Source: a candidate division WOR-3 bacterium (GTDB taxonomy: Bacteria; Hydrothermota; UBA3072). Taken from it: a DNA stretch of 64,000 nt. Numbering within the stretch: the stretch's first letter is position 1; the number at the start of each line of letters is the position of its first letter. The notes under the pieces were generated by a model. The model saw nothing but the letters and a program-made list of their open reading frames with translations, made no database searches and had not been told where the DNA came from. Positions 24,137 to 36,808 of the stretch are shown here, one piece after another. The stretch lies in NCBI GenBank assembly GCA_039804165.1, contig JBDRZZ010000009.1, positions 1 through 64,000 on the forward strand. Direction: 5' to 3'. A program made the translations under genes and the position numbers.

Positions 24137-25746
24137 TAATGTTTTTTCGCTTCTGCGAGATACCGTTTAGCCTGCGCGTGATTTGGATCTGCGCGTAGAA
24201 CCTGTTCAAAATATTTTATAGCTTCTTTATAATTTCCATCAAAATATGCACTCAGACCTTTAGCATAAAGATCTGCAATTTCTTGCTTAGAAAGAGAAGG
24301 GCCGGAAGGAGCAGTTGCTTTCGGAGGTGGTGGAGGTGTAGAAGGTTTAGAAGGAGAAGTCACAGGGGTTGCTTTTTTCTCTAACCTACTTCTTAGAGAA
24401 TTAATATGAGCTCTGATCTGATAAGATTCCTCCTCACCTTTTAGGGAAAGAATTTCTTCCCACAGGGCAATTGCATCCCTTATATTTCCAGAATTCTCTA
24501 AAGACTTAGCACTAACTTCTAAGGATGCAATCTTATCTGCAATTGCTTTATTTACAAGAGATAAACCTTCTTTTGCCTTCTCATTATTCGGATATAAAAC
24601 AATTGCTTGTTCAAGTTTTTCTTTAGCTTCTTTAAGTTTTCCATTTTTATAATCCAAAGAAGCCTCTTTGGTCAAATTCATTGATTTTTCAACAGCAGGA
24701 CTTACAACTTTAGATAAAGAAATCTCGAAATTAAGTTCTTTCCCAGACTTAACTGGAACTTGCGCTGTTTTTGTTTTATAACCCGGAGAGAAAACAGAAA
24801 CCGTATAAACCCCAGGCTCTAATTCAAGGGTAGCCTTCTGACTCGCTGAAACATTAAAAGTCTTTTCTTCTCCCCCTTTTGAAACCACAACTTTTCCTCC
24901 AATTAAACTTCCACTACTCTCATCTTTAAGAGTAATCTTGAGAATCCCTATCCTTGGACCCAAAACCTCTCCTTGCCCTCCAGGATTAAAAGATAAAGTT
25001 AAATTTAATCTTGGACTATTATTTGAATTTTCCTCTTCCACTAGAAAATGTTCTATTTTATTTAAACTCAAAGTGCCTTTAAATAATTTCCTCTCAAACT
25101 GTAATCCTGCATTAGCATCTCTACCATTAACTTCGGCAATTAAGGAAAGACCAAAAGGCGTCTTATATCTCACTCCACCAAAAAGTCCTACAACAAACTT
25201 CTCATGCTTCTCTTCAGAAAAAACATCAAAGTTTATATACTTACTCCTGGGTCCATAACCCACAAACCTACCTCTTCCTAAACCTAAAGAAAATTCAAAC
25301 CCTCCTCCAACCTCAGTGGTTCCAACCAGATACGCTGAAGCAACTTCAGGAGGACGTGGAGTATAAGAATAATCAAAAGAACTCTCTTCTTTTAAGGGAG
25401 ATACATATTTCTCAGTCGTAATATTCTCAACACCTATTGAAAAGCTAGGTAAAAAACCTCTTTGTTTATTAATCTGATAGGCCAAATCAAGGCAAAATGT
25501 TTTTTCTGAAAGAATCTTTAATCCCAAAGCAAATCCGGCATATCCATATTCTATTGAACCATTTATATCGAATTTCTCTTCTACTTCCCTAATAGCATAA
25601 TTCCCATTTAAATTAACAAAAACTCCATTAGAATAAATAGAAACAGGAATATCTATATAACTTCTCCAACTACAATTTTGAGCATTTAAACTCAGAGAAA
25701 ACACATATATTACGATTACAAATAAGAATTTTATAATTTTCTTCAT
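24136..25746 (-). CDS. Secreted PEGA/carboxypeptidase-regulatory and TPR repeat protein
   Basis: A 536-residue protein with a signal peptide (about 1-22). Residues about 25-245 are a beta-rich, barrel-like region with outer-membrane-type strands. About 255-345 is a PEGA-like Ig domain (GKVVVSKGGEEKTFNVSA, LEPGVYTVSVFSPGYKTK). A first TPR block (about 352-450) follows, then a Pro-rich linker with PPPPPKA, and a last TPR (about 490-530). Such proteins scaffold envelope complexes. The exact partner is unknown. TTGACA-N16-TATTAT ends 8 nt before the ATG with no SD, so it heads a leaderless mRNA with purM, ybbR-like and tsaD. Confidence 0.72.
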   Translation of the reverse strand: MKKIIKFLFVIVIYVFSLSLNAQNCSWRSYIDIPVSIYSNGVFVNLNGNYAIREVEEKFDINGSIEYGYAGFALGLKILSEKTFCLDLAYQINKQRGFLPSFSIGVENITTEKYVSPLKEESSFDYSYTPRPPEVASAYLVGTTEVGGGFEFSLGLGRGRFVGYGPRSKYINFDVFSEEKHEKFVVGLFGGVRYKTPFGLSLIAEVNGRDANAGLQFERKLFKGTLSLNKIEHFLVEEENSNNSPRLNLTLSFNPGGQGEVLGPRIGILKITLKDESSGSLIGGKVVVSKGGEEKTFNVSASQKATLELEPGVYTVSVFSPGYKTKTAQVPVKSGKELNFEISLSKVVSPAVEKSMNLTKEASLDYKNGKLKEAKEKLEQAIVLYPNNEKAKEGLSLVNKAIADKIASLEVSAKSLENSGNIRDAIALWEEILSLKGEEESYQIRAHINSLRSRLEKKATPVTSPSKPSTPPPPPKATAPSGPSLSKQEIADLYAKGLSAYFDGNYKEAIKYFEQVLRADPNHAQAKRYLAEAKKH

Positions 25747-25754
25747 TTATTATA

Positions 25755-25782
25755 ATAATACTCTTTTTTTTAAAACTGTCAA
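25755..25782 (-). promoter_or_regulatory. Promoter of the PEGA/TPR-purM unit (leaderless type)
   Basis: Minus strand TTGACA (25777-25782), 16 bp, TATTAT (25755-25760), then 8 nt to the ATG at 25746. There is no SD. Confidence 0.7.
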
Positions 25783-25893
25783 GGGGTTTTTAAAAAAGAA
25801 ACCAAAATAAATCTTGCTTCAAAAAGAATCATTTTAACCCTAAAATTTTCATTAACCTTTTATAAACAATTAGAAATCATAGACTTAAATCTC

Positions 25894-25921
25894 TTGACTA
25901 TTTAGAATTTCTTTATATATT
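25894..25921 (+). promoter_or_regulatory. Promoter of recF (leaderless type)
   Basis: TTGACT (25894-25899), 16 bp, TATATT (25916-25921), then 7 nt to the ATG at 25929. No SD can fit in this space. Confidence 0.7.
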
Positions 25922-26961
25922 TTATAAAATGTTCCTTGAAATTTTACGTTGTAAGAACTTTCGGAATTTTAGAGAGATAGAGTTAGTTCTTCCGCCAGGA
26001 AGGATTTTAATTGTAGGAAATAACGGAGTAGGAAAGACCAATCTAATAGAGATGGTTTATTTCCTCTCTGTGTTTAGTTCTTTTAGAACTTCAAATATAG
26101 AAAATCTTCTTTGTTTTGGAAAACCCTATTTTGTTGTATCCGGTATCTATGGAGATACCGAGATAAAAATTAGCTATTCTAAGAAAAGGGAGATTTTTAT
26201 AAATGACCTACCTCAAAAGAGTTTAAAAGAATCCTTTGGTAAAATACCTGTAGTTGCCTTAACAAATAAGGATTTAGTCATAATAGATGAAGAACCATCC
26301 AAAAGACGCCATTTAATAGATTTAAGCATATCTTTATATAATAGAAATTATCTTAATTACTTATATGAGTATAGAAGAGTAAAGAAACAAAGGAATTCTC
26401 TCCTCTTAGAAGCAAAAAATGGGAAAGAAATGAAAACTCTTGAAATATGGAATAAACAGTTAATAAAATTTATTTATCCAATAATTGAGGAAAGAAAAAT
26501 TTTTTTGGAAAAACTTTCTGATTATACAGAGAAATTCTTTGAATACCTTTGTGGAGAGAAAGTAAAAATTAAATACATCCCAGGAGGAGATTATAGCGAT
26601 ATTGAAAATCAACTCAAAAAAAATATAAAAAAAGAAATAGAGATGGGTTACACCTTATTTGGGCCTCATAGAGATGATATTGAAATCAAAATTAATAATA
26701 AAGATGCAAAAGGAGTCCTTTCCTTTGGAATGAAAAAATTACTTATAAGCTCTCTAAAATTTGCTATTTCTTATATCCTAAAGGAAACTAGGAAACAAGA
26801 ACCTATCTTGGTTATAGATGAAATGTTAGACGGATTAGACAGAAAAAATGCTGATTCCTTATGGGAAATTTTAAGTGAATTCAACCAAGTTTTTATTACA
26901 ACCACAGAAAACACTTTTAAAAAAGAAGGAAATTATAATTTATATAAAATAGAGGAAAAAG

Positions 26962-29779
<2,818 letters not shown>

Positions 29780-29789
29780 TTATCTAAAT

Positions 29790-29832
29790 AAAAAGAGAAG
29801 ACGATAAGTCTTTCTTATCGCCTTCTCTTTTT
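29790..29832. terminator. Bidirectional Rho-independent terminator
   Basis: Near-perfect hairpin. Outer arms aaaaagagaag (29790-29800) and cttctcttttt (29822-29832), an a/c mismatch, inner arms cgataag (29802-29808) and cttatcg (29814-29820), loop tcttt. A-run and T-run flanks make it usable on both strands. It ends the minus-strand receptor-porV unit. Confidence 0.9.
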
Positions 29833-29846
29833 AACTTCCCTATTTT

Positions 29847-30839
29847 TCAGAATGAAAATCCTAATGTTACCCTATTTACAAAATCCTCGTTAAACTGTCC
29901 AAACTCACTATAAGCAAAATCTAACTTAATGTTACCCGTATTAATTCCAATTCCACCCGACCAACTTTCTTCATCATATCCAAACTTATAACCTGCTCTT
30001 AACTTAAAAATTCTCGTTACACTAAGTTCTCCTCCAAGATGAAAACGCCTTCCATGATCACGAGCATGAATAAGGTCAAACTCTACCAATAAAGAATAAT
30101 CTGGATGCTCTCCAAGAAAATCAAGGACATCCATTACAACTCCCAAATTGAACTTTAAAGGCAACCAGAATCCAGTAGTTCTCAAATCTTTAAATTCATA
30201 TTTAACAGCAGGAGAAAAATTCAGAATGCTCATTCCAAAACCAAAACTTTTAAATCCAGGATAAAAAATAGTTCCAATATCATAAACAAGCGTACTGGCT
30301 TCGTTGTCTTTCCACACAGTATCACCTTCAGTTCCTTCAAAAGGACTTGCCCCTAAATGATTATAAGCGTATCTAAGGTTTCCACCAATCATAAACTTTT
30401 CCGTCAACCTTCTTGCGTATGAAATCCCAGTTGCATAAGCTCCAAGCTCTAATTCTCCTATTTCTTTATATCCTAAGGAATCTGTAGAAACAATTGTTCC
30501 AATCACTTTCCCATAGTCAGGAGTAAAGAAACTGAAACCTACACAACCAAAATTCCCCAGATTCGCAACAAATCCAACAGCATTTAACTCACTCTCAGCG
30601 ATCCAGCTAACCTTAGAAAACATAAAATCAATCTTTTTCTCAAGCTTCGCAATTCCAGCAGGATTTTGAAAAATGGCATTTGCATCATCTCCAACCAACG
30701 TAGAAGCTCCTCCCATACCAGCTGATCTTGCACTGAGCTGAACATCCATAAATTTAAACCCTGCTTGCCCTAATTTCTTCATCTCTCCCGCAGATAAACC
30801 CAGAGAAGCCAAGAGGATCAGAATTAAAAACTTTCTCAT
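29847..30839 (-). CDS. PorV/PorQ-family outer-membrane protein
   Basis: A 330-residue protein with a signal peptide (about 1-18) and a beta-barrel of the FadL-like PorV type. The N-terminal signature FMDVQLSARSAGMGGAST, then LVGDDANAIFQNPAGIA, is diagnostic. It ends in a Phe after alternating strands (RVTLGFSF). PorV proteins shuttle or anchor type IX secretion cargo at the outer membrane. Here it is the third gene after a TonB-dependent receptor and a large secreted protein (11 bp gap, SD gaggagg) and is followed by a terminator. It may be a dedicated partner of that secreted protein rather than the general PorV. Confidence 0.86.
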   Translation of the reverse strand: MRKFLILILLASLGLSAGEMKKLGQAGFKFMDVQLSARSAGMGGASTLVGDDANAIFQNPAGIAKLEKKIDFMFSKVSWIAESELNAVGFVANLGNFGCVGFSFFTPDYGKVIGTIVSTDSLGYKEIGELELGAYATGISYARRLTEKFMIGGNLRYAYNHLGASPFEGTEGDTVWKDNEASTLVYDIGTIFYPGFKSFGFGMSILNFSPAVKYEFKDLRTTGFWLPLKFNLGVVMDVLDFLGEHPDYSLLVEFDLIHARDHGRRFHLGGELSVTRIFKLRAGYKFGYDEESWSGGIGINTGNIKLDFAYSEFGQFNEDFVNRVTLGFSF

Positions 30840-30850
30840 TTTTTCCTCCT

Positions 30851-33289
30851 CTACCTTATTATGACAAACTTAACGTTTACGGTCTCGCCAGTCTTATTAT
30901 CAACAATATTGGCAATATAGATATCACTCGCTAAATGCTGTCCTTCTTCGGTAACTTGATATATTTCTTTAGTTGGATTAACCCAAGCCTCATCTCCAGA
31001 ACCCTTATGATTGATTGTCTTTATTAGGTCTCCCGTAAAGGTATAAATCCTAATTGTGCAGTCCTCTGTTAATCCAAAGAAATTAATCTTATCACTTCCC
31101 TCTCCATATCTACCAAGAACTGTGGCTGCATTAAATGGATTTGGAACCACCCTAACATTGGATAAGTCAGATGCAGCTTCTCTTTGTAATGAAGCAGCTC
31201 CAATTACACCAAAAGTATAGTTCTGCCATCTTCCACTTTCAAGAGGTTCAGGAGATCCTTTAACATCTCCAGGATAAGGAGTTTCTGGATGAGTCCCATC
31301 ATCAAATGCAGCAACATAGTAATAGTAATTTTCTCCCCTAATAACATTTTGATCTTTATACTCATAAACAATATCTGAAGTCCAATCAACACCGCCACCA
31401 GGATTTGAACCGCCGCATTGGAAAACTAACTCCCACTTACCAGCCACACCTTCATTTGTGAGAAGAGGACCTGCTCTTCCACGAGAACGATAAACTTTAA
31501 AACCAGCAAGATCAGAGGGTTTATCAGCTTCTTCCTCATACCACCATTTAATATAAATATAATTAGGCATTGAGGTCACTTCAATTGAAGGAGGTGGAGG
31601 TGGAACCGGAGCTAAATAATCGTGGTCAAAGTTCCATTGAGCATTTATGGCGTGTCTTATTGCTGAATCCACTGTTGTATATACCCACATATCCTTAATT
31701 AAATTGGCACGATCGCATTGATGCCCAGGATCTTGCCAGACAGGAAAATGCCTATAAACAGGAGGGATATGAATCGTATCTTTTGGATTAGGAACATGAG
31801 GAAATGTATAACTTATATCATTTATATCAATAGTATCTCCACTCTTAGTAACAAACGTAATAGAACTATCTTTCCAAGCTTTTCCAACTCTCCAAGCAGT
31901 CTCCTCAGAAAGACGACCTCCACAATTAGCCCAGACAATGCGGAGAGAATCTCCATATTCCAAATGGAAAGGTCCCATACTTGACCAACCAACAATATGC
32001 CAGAAAACTTGAGCATCCGGCTCTAAATCATTCCATCTCCATACCCCTCTTTTATCAGTGGGCTTTGGATGGTAAGTACTTGGATAGGTCCCTTCCATAT
32101 ATTCTACATATGGATCATATGTAGGATCTCCTTTCTCTCCATAAATCATTGCATTATAAACGACTTCCCACTCATCTGGGGGTCTTTCAATAGAATGATG
32201 TTTATATTTAAGATCATCAGGACCATGGAATCCATGAGCTCTTGGCTGTGTTACATCATCATTCTCAGGGTAATTTTCTGGTTTTCCACTACTAGCATTT
32301 GGTCCTGGACCTATTGGTTTTATTGGTTTATGATTTGCATCTGTTTTTGGAGCAAATAGTGTAACTTCGCAACCCGAAGCACAATCATCTAAATAATCAT
32401 ATTCCATAAAAGATCCATAAGCATCACCCCAAGTAGAATAACCATATCTATCATATTCAAGAGCCGCATAAGAAATAAGACACCGCACAGAATCCCACCA
32501 AGTCCAATTTGGAGATTCTGGAGGATAAACTCCACTCCAAGTATACCACTCAGACTTTCTCTCATCTTCAGAATTTACAGTCATTTCAAGCTCTCTCATA
32601 AAGTATAAACTATCCAAAGCTTCCCCTTCTCGTTCAATCTCTGGATCTAAGTCAACATTACCTGTGTTTACAACAGTCCAATCATATATAACATATTGAT
32701 TGTGGTTTTTAGAAACCCAAACAAGAACTCTCTGATAAATATCAAGGCCAAGCCAGGTTCTTGAATGAGTCTCTACCATAACATCAGCAGTCCCCCAAAC
32801 TTTATTAGGAGCATAAAAATCACCAATTCCAAAGGCTCTCTGAATAGGGATCCCATTTACAATAATCTTTGGAGGACGATATCTGTAATATCTACAAATA
32901 GATAAACCACCCTCCAAATCCGGGACGGGAAATTGAATTTTAGTCGGCTCTGATTTACCATAATTTGCTCCCCCTAACTTAACAGGATATATAGTCCCAG
33001 TCTCAGGATCTTTCCAATTTCTACACCCCCAAACCGAACCAGAATTTCTTAGCCAGCTTCGCACCCATCCATCATCAGGTTGACCACTCCTTGGATCTTT
33101 TGCTCCATCGAAGTACCATGTTGACTGGAAATTCCCAAAAACCGCTTCACTTTGATCCGCAGCAGCACTAATTCTTGGATGAATCTCAGATTCTTGGATC
33201 CACTTCTCAGAGATACCTAAAATAGGAAGTGGAATTAGTGAAGTAGTTAGAATAAAAACCAAAGCAAAACAATAGAATTTCTCTCTCAT
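30851..33289 (-). CDS. Large secreted protein with Fn3-like and FlgD-like C-terminal domains
   Basis: 812 residues from the ATG at 33289, which has SD aaggagg. An in-frame upstream start at 33328 would add 13 residues and overlap the previous gene. Signal peptide about 1-26. The first 560 residues are Trp/Tyr-rich and beta-rich without a recognised domain (for example RTWLGLDIYQRVLVWVSKNH). A PPPPPP linker leads to an Fn3-like domain (about 566-675, YIYIKWWYEEEADKP, GFKVYRSRG). The C-terminal FlgD-like sorting domain (about 708-812) contains VVPNPFNAATV and ends VKFVIIR. Its place between a TonB-dependent receptor and PorV suggests a surface partner of the receptor, a SusD-like role by analogy only. 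Confidence 0.7.
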   Translation of the reverse strand: MREKFYCFALVFILTTSLIPLPILGISEKWIQESEIHPRISAAADQSEAVFGNFQSTWYFDGAKDPRSGQPDDGWVRSWLRNSGSVWGCRNWKDPETGTIYPVKLGGANYGKSEPTKIQFPVPDLEGGLSICRYYRYRPPKIIVNGIPIQRAFGIGDFYAPNKVWGTADVMVETHSRTWLGLDIYQRVLVWVSKNHNQYVIYDWTVVNTGNVDLDPEIEREGEALDSLYFMRELEMTVNSEDERKSEWYTWSGVYPPESPNWTWWDSVRCLISYAALEYDRYGYSTWGDAYGSFMEYDYLDDCASGCEVTLFAPKTDANHKPIKPIGPGPNASSGKPENYPENDDVTQPRAHGFHGPDDLKYKHHSIERPPDEWEVVYNAMIYGEKGDPTYDPYVEYMEGTYPSTYHPKPTDKRGVWRWNDLEPDAQVFWHIVGWSSMGPFHLEYGDSLRIVWANCGGRLSEETAWRVGKAWKDSSITFVTKSGDTIDINDISYTFPHVPNPKDTIHIPPVYRHFPVWQDPGHQCDRANLIKDMWVYTTVDSAIRHAINAQWNFDHDYLAPVPPPPPSIEVTSMPNYIYIKWWYEEEADKPSDLAGFKVYRSRGRAGPLLTNEGVAGKWELVFQCGGSNPGGGVDWTSDIVYEYKDQNVIRGENYYYYVAAFDDGTHPETPYPGDVKGSPEPLESGRWQNYTFGVIGAASLQREAASDLSNVRVVPNPFNAATVLGRYGEGSDKINFFGLTEDCTIRIYTFTGDLIKTINHKGSGDEAWVNPTKEIYQVTEEGQHLASDIYIANIVDNKTGETVNVKFVIIR

Positions 33290-33317
33290 TTCTTCCTCCT
33301 TAGCTCTTTGTTTAGCA

Positions 33318-36300
33318 TTAAAAATCAACCCTCACACCAAAAACGAAATAGCGAGGATTGTGGAAGGCAAGATGTGGTAGATTTGGGTCATTAATATAAG
33401 GTTTCTCATCACTGCTAAAGTCTCCTGGTCGATCATTCCCTTTTTCTCCAAAGACCTCATAACCTTCTTCTCCATAAAGAGGCAATTTCAAGGATTTAAA
33501 ATAATCATCTCTATCTTTCATATTAACAAAACAACCTGACCCTGCATCCAGATACTTCCAATTAAATAAATTATCAACCTCTCCAAATAGAGAGAGATTT
33601 ACACCGGCAAAACTCAAATCTTTCGTAAGTCTTGCTTGAACATTCTGATAAGGCTTCCATTGCAAATTTAAAATCTTGCACTTTGGATCCCATGCTTCGT
33701 GGAGTGGATCAAAAGTTTCCCAAGCTCCCGCTTCCCAGGTATAGCTAAAGCTTAAAGAAATTCCTCCTAAAATTACTCCCAAATTCTTAGGTGTAAGGAA
33801 TTGAATATTCGCATTCAGGATTGGCTGAGGACGAGTTATAACCTCTAATGTGTCCCAAGCTCCAAGTTGTGCATTATCAACTGGCTCATAGTAATGAGCC
33901 TTTCTACCAACTCTACCATAACTTCTAACCCTATAATCATAGTTCAACCAACCTCTAACCCAATCTCCAAATTCTCTACTAATCCTAAAGTCTATCCCAC
34001 GAATGTCCTCAAAATTCAGATTTTCAGGAACCCTATAAGCAGGATTTGTCCTACCTTCTCCAAGATACCAAACTCCTTCAAGTTGATTCCTAATGTCTTT
34101 ATAATAACCTGCAAGGTGAATCATAAATAAATTCCCAATACCCCAGTCTGTTCCAAGCTCATAAGCCCTTGTTAATGGCCATTCAAGCTCAGGATCTCCA
34201 ACATACAAAACACTCAATCTATCAGGCCCCCAAGAGATCTGGTACATATCTTGAGAAGATGGTAGAGAATAAAAATCTCCATAACTAAAATACAACTTAA
34301 CATTTTCTGCTATTGGATGGGAAACACTCACACGAGGTGATAAGTAAAAATGCCCTTTTGCAGGATGCATCTCTGCAGAAACTGTTTTATCCATCAAACC
34401 CTTCTTATAATCACTCGTGAATAAAGGCTCATAATTACGCAAGTTACTAAACCACTCGCAATTTGGATCATTCCAATCGGCCCTAACACCCACTGTTGCG
34501 ATAAAACCTTCAAATTCAATCTTATCTTGAATGTATGCGCCTCCTCTAATCGGGCTAGCATCCCACTTCGTTACCCAGTTCTCATGATCAGCTTCCCATC
34601 TGTTTTTCTCGTAATAAGTGTGCATATCGTCATATTCATACTCAAAACCAACCTTTATTTCATTATTTGAATTAATCTGGGTCGTGAGATCAGCCTTAAA
34701 GGTCCAGGTCACAGAATGCGAAGAATCAACAGCTCCAGCACAAGATGCACCCATATCAATTCCATCCGGTTGAACAAGGGTGGAACCTATGAAATACCCA
34801 TATGGAATCTCTGTGACTTTTATTCCGCTTGGTAAAGTATACTTTGTAACAGTATCTCTTGGCTCAAATGACTCATATGCGCTACACTCTCTTCTATTAC
34901 CCAACCGAGTAATCCTCAAAGAATAAAAAGTCTTTTCACTTAACACATGGTCAAAAGAAATCCCTTGCATATCATAATAAACATTGTAAGGAGGTATAAA
35001 AGCAGGATAATAAGCCGCCATATTGGTTACTAAAAGACTTCTAAAAGCATCATCTGCACTTGTTAGATAAATTCCCCCAACTCCACTAGGTCTATTTCCA
35101 GCAGGACCTTCCTTATAACCTCTACCTTGAACGAATTCAATAACTTGATCTCCAAGAGTTCCTCTACTTAAATCCAAATAAGGTGGAGTTCCTTCTCCAC
35201 CAAACTCTCCATTTGAATTATGAGATAAAGAGTTCCTTTCTCCATACATTAAATCAAGGGATACTTTCATTGATTTTGTAAGACGAGAAACCAACTTAAG
35301 ACAACCATTATGCTCTGTAAAATACTCCCTGCTTGAAGGAAGAGGAAAAGCCTCTTTATTTAGCCTATAGGCTCCATAAAAACTCAAATCCCCCAAAAAT
35401 TTACCAACTACAGGAACAGGACCTCCAAACCCAGCATCCACACTCCAGTCTGGTTTATCTCCGTATTTCCCTACCCTTGGAGGACCATCATAATCAGGAG
35501 GAACTAATTCTTCCGCACCCTGGAGTCTATGAGACCAAATAAAAGACTCCCTCAACTTCCTTGCACTATCAGGATTATTCTTAGCTAAAACAAGCCATCC
35601 ATTTGTAAATTCTTTATACTTTTCCATTAAAGCTTTATAATATTCAGATGCAACAGTGTCACCTGCTTTCAAAGCGTTGTTGGACTTCTTTAAAAGACCT
35701 CTCTTCCCTAACCAACAAAGACTGTCTACATAATCTACCACAGTATCTTTCCCTTTTACCATTATTCTCATTGCAGGTGCCTCTGTTAAAACATAAGCTC
35801 CAACCCAATAATTTGTTGTATCAAATAGTGAAGGGCCAAGATGCTTCATATGGGGAGGGCTATACCTAAATGTAGCTGTCCCTTCATAACTAACAGAAGG
35901 TTCTCTTGTTACAATATTTATTAAACCAGCGCGAAGATTCCCATACTCTGGAGCAAAACCACCTTTTACCACACTCACTTCCTTTACCATACTTAAAGGT
36001 GGTCTTAAAGCAGGAGAATTCGTCCTACCATCTACTAAATTCAAACCATCTCTTGTAAAACTAACCTGATCCAAAGTTCCGCCTCGCACTAATAAATCTC
36101 GAACCCCAGCCTGCTTATTAATATAATCTCCAATATCATTAACAAAAGGAACCGCTTCTATATTTTCCCTTTTTGCAGAAATAGCTGAAGAGGCGAGGTC
36201 TAATTTTATAAGGTCTATTTTCGCCTTTACCGTAACTCCTTCTCCAGGAACCACAGTTCGCTTTAGTTCAAATTTAAGACGAGTAGTAAGATCTGAAACA

Positions 36301-36611
36301 ACCTCTACACCTCTAAGAGTCATACTCTCATAACCTATTAACCTCGCTTGAACATTGTAAATATCGGGGGGAACATTCAAAATAAAGAAAAACCCATTCT
36401 CATCTGTAGCTGCTCCCATAGCGGTTCCTTCAATAATCACATTTGCACCAATTAGAGGTTCACCAGTTTGCGCATCTACAACAGTTCCAGCAATTTTTCC
36501 TGTAATACCCGCCTCAACATTCGGGCTATAGAAGAAGAAAGAAAAAACAAGAAGTGCTACAATTATAATCCTCCTGGGTGACAAAAAATTCTCCTTTCCC
36601 ATCCTTTTCAT
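33318..36611 (-). CDS. TonB-dependent receptor with carboxypeptidase-regulatory N-domain
   Basis: A 1097-residue outer-membrane receptor. Signal peptide (about 1-34); carboxypeptidase-regulatory-like beta-sandwich (about 35-125: KIAGTVVDAQTGEPLIGANV, ATDENGFFFILNVPP); plug domain (about 130-245: VRDLLVRGGTLDQVSFTRDG, LINIVTREPSV); then a long 22-strand barrel ending FVFGVRVDF with C-terminal Phe. The SD aaggagg precedes the ATG. A strong promoter 190 nt upstream gives a long leader with a 12 bp direct repeat. No STN domain is present, so it does not look like a sigma/anti-sigma-coupled receptor. The substrate is unknown; the nearby NikR and SBP-TonB genes hint at nickel or a chelate. Confidence 0.88.
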   Translation of the reverse strand: MKRMGKENFLSPRRIIIVALLVFSFFFYSPNVEAGITGKIAGTVVDAQTGEPLIGANVIIEGTAMGAATDENGFFFILNVPPDIYNVQARLIGYESMTLRGVEVVSDLTTRLKFELKRTVVPGEGVTVKAKIDLIKLDLASSAISAKRENIEAVPFVNDIGDYINKQAGVRDLLVRGGTLDQVSFTRDGLNLVDGRTNSPALRPPLSMVKEVSVVKGGFAPEYGNLRAGLINIVTREPSVSYEGTATFRYSPPHMKHLGPSLFDTTNYWVGAYVLTEAPAMRIMVKGKDTVVDYVDSLCWLGKRGLLKKSNNALKAGDTVASEYYKALMEKYKEFTNGWLVLAKNNPDSARKLRESFIWSHRLQGAEELVPPDYDGPPRVGKYGDKPDWSVDAGFGGPVPVVGKFLGDLSFYGAYRLNKEAFPLPSSREYFTEHNGCLKLVSRLTKSMKVSLDLMYGERNSLSHNSNGEFGGEGTPPYLDLSRGTLGDQVIEFVQGRGYKEGPAGNRPSGVGGIYLTSADDAFRSLLVTNMAAYYPAFIPPYNVYYDMQGISFDHVLSEKTFYSLRITRLGNRRECSAYESFEPRDTVTKYTLPSGIKVTEIPYGYFIGSTLVQPDGIDMGASCAGAVDSSHSVTWTFKADLTTQINSNNEIKVGFEYEYDDMHTYYEKNRWEADHENWVTKWDASPIRGGAYIQDKIEFEGFIATVGVRADWNDPNCEWFSNLRNYEPLFTSDYKKGLMDKTVSAEMHPAKGHFYLSPRVSVSHPIAENVKLYFSYGDFYSLPSSQDMYQISWGPDRLSVLYVGDPELEWPLTRAYELGTDWGIGNLFMIHLAGYYKDIRNQLEGVWYLGEGRTNPAYRVPENLNFEDIRGIDFRISREFGDWVRGWLNYDYRVRSYGRVGRKAHYYEPVDNAQLGAWDTLEVITRPQPILNANIQFLTPKNLGVILGGISLSFSYTWEAGAWETFDPLHEAWDPKCKILNLQWKPYQNVQARLTKDLSFAGVNLSLFGEVDNLFNWKYLDAGSGCFVNMKDRDDYFKSLKLPLYGEEGYEVFGEKGNDRPGDFSSDEKPYINDPNLPHLAFHNPRYFVFGVRVDF

Positions 36612-36761
36612 CAGGACCTCCTTTCCTTAAGATTTAAAAAATGGGATAAGAACAAAAACCTTCGAAGAAAAGATTCAAGATAATAATTCCTTCTTTTTTG
36701 AATTTCTCTTTTATAAGTACTCAATTCTTATTGCACCTCTATAATTTAAAGTTATAAATCC

Positions 36762-36796
36762 TCCTTATCCTTATTAAATACTAATCCTTATCCTTA
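36762..36796. repeat. 12 bp direct repeat in the leader of the TonB-receptor unit
   Basis: tccttatcctta occurs at 36762-36773 and again at 36785-36796, start to start 23 bp, about two helical turns. It lies just downstream of the predicted transcription start (around 36802, minus strand), where a bound repressor would block transcription. NikR is the nearest regulator, but the repeat does not look like the known GTATGA-N16-TCATAC NikR site. Confidence 0.6.
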
Positions 36797-36808
36797 GTTT
36801 TGTGGTAA

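Noticed and set aside
25747-25928. Possible replication origin between the PEGA/TPR gene and recF
   Set aside because: No cluster of TTATNCACA-type DnaA boxes and no dnaA or dnaN; the gap is fully used by two divergent promoters.
33867-36000. Open frames on the plus strand opposite the TonB-dependent receptor
   Set aside because: Low-complexity antisense frames of a well-supported gene with signal peptide and domains.
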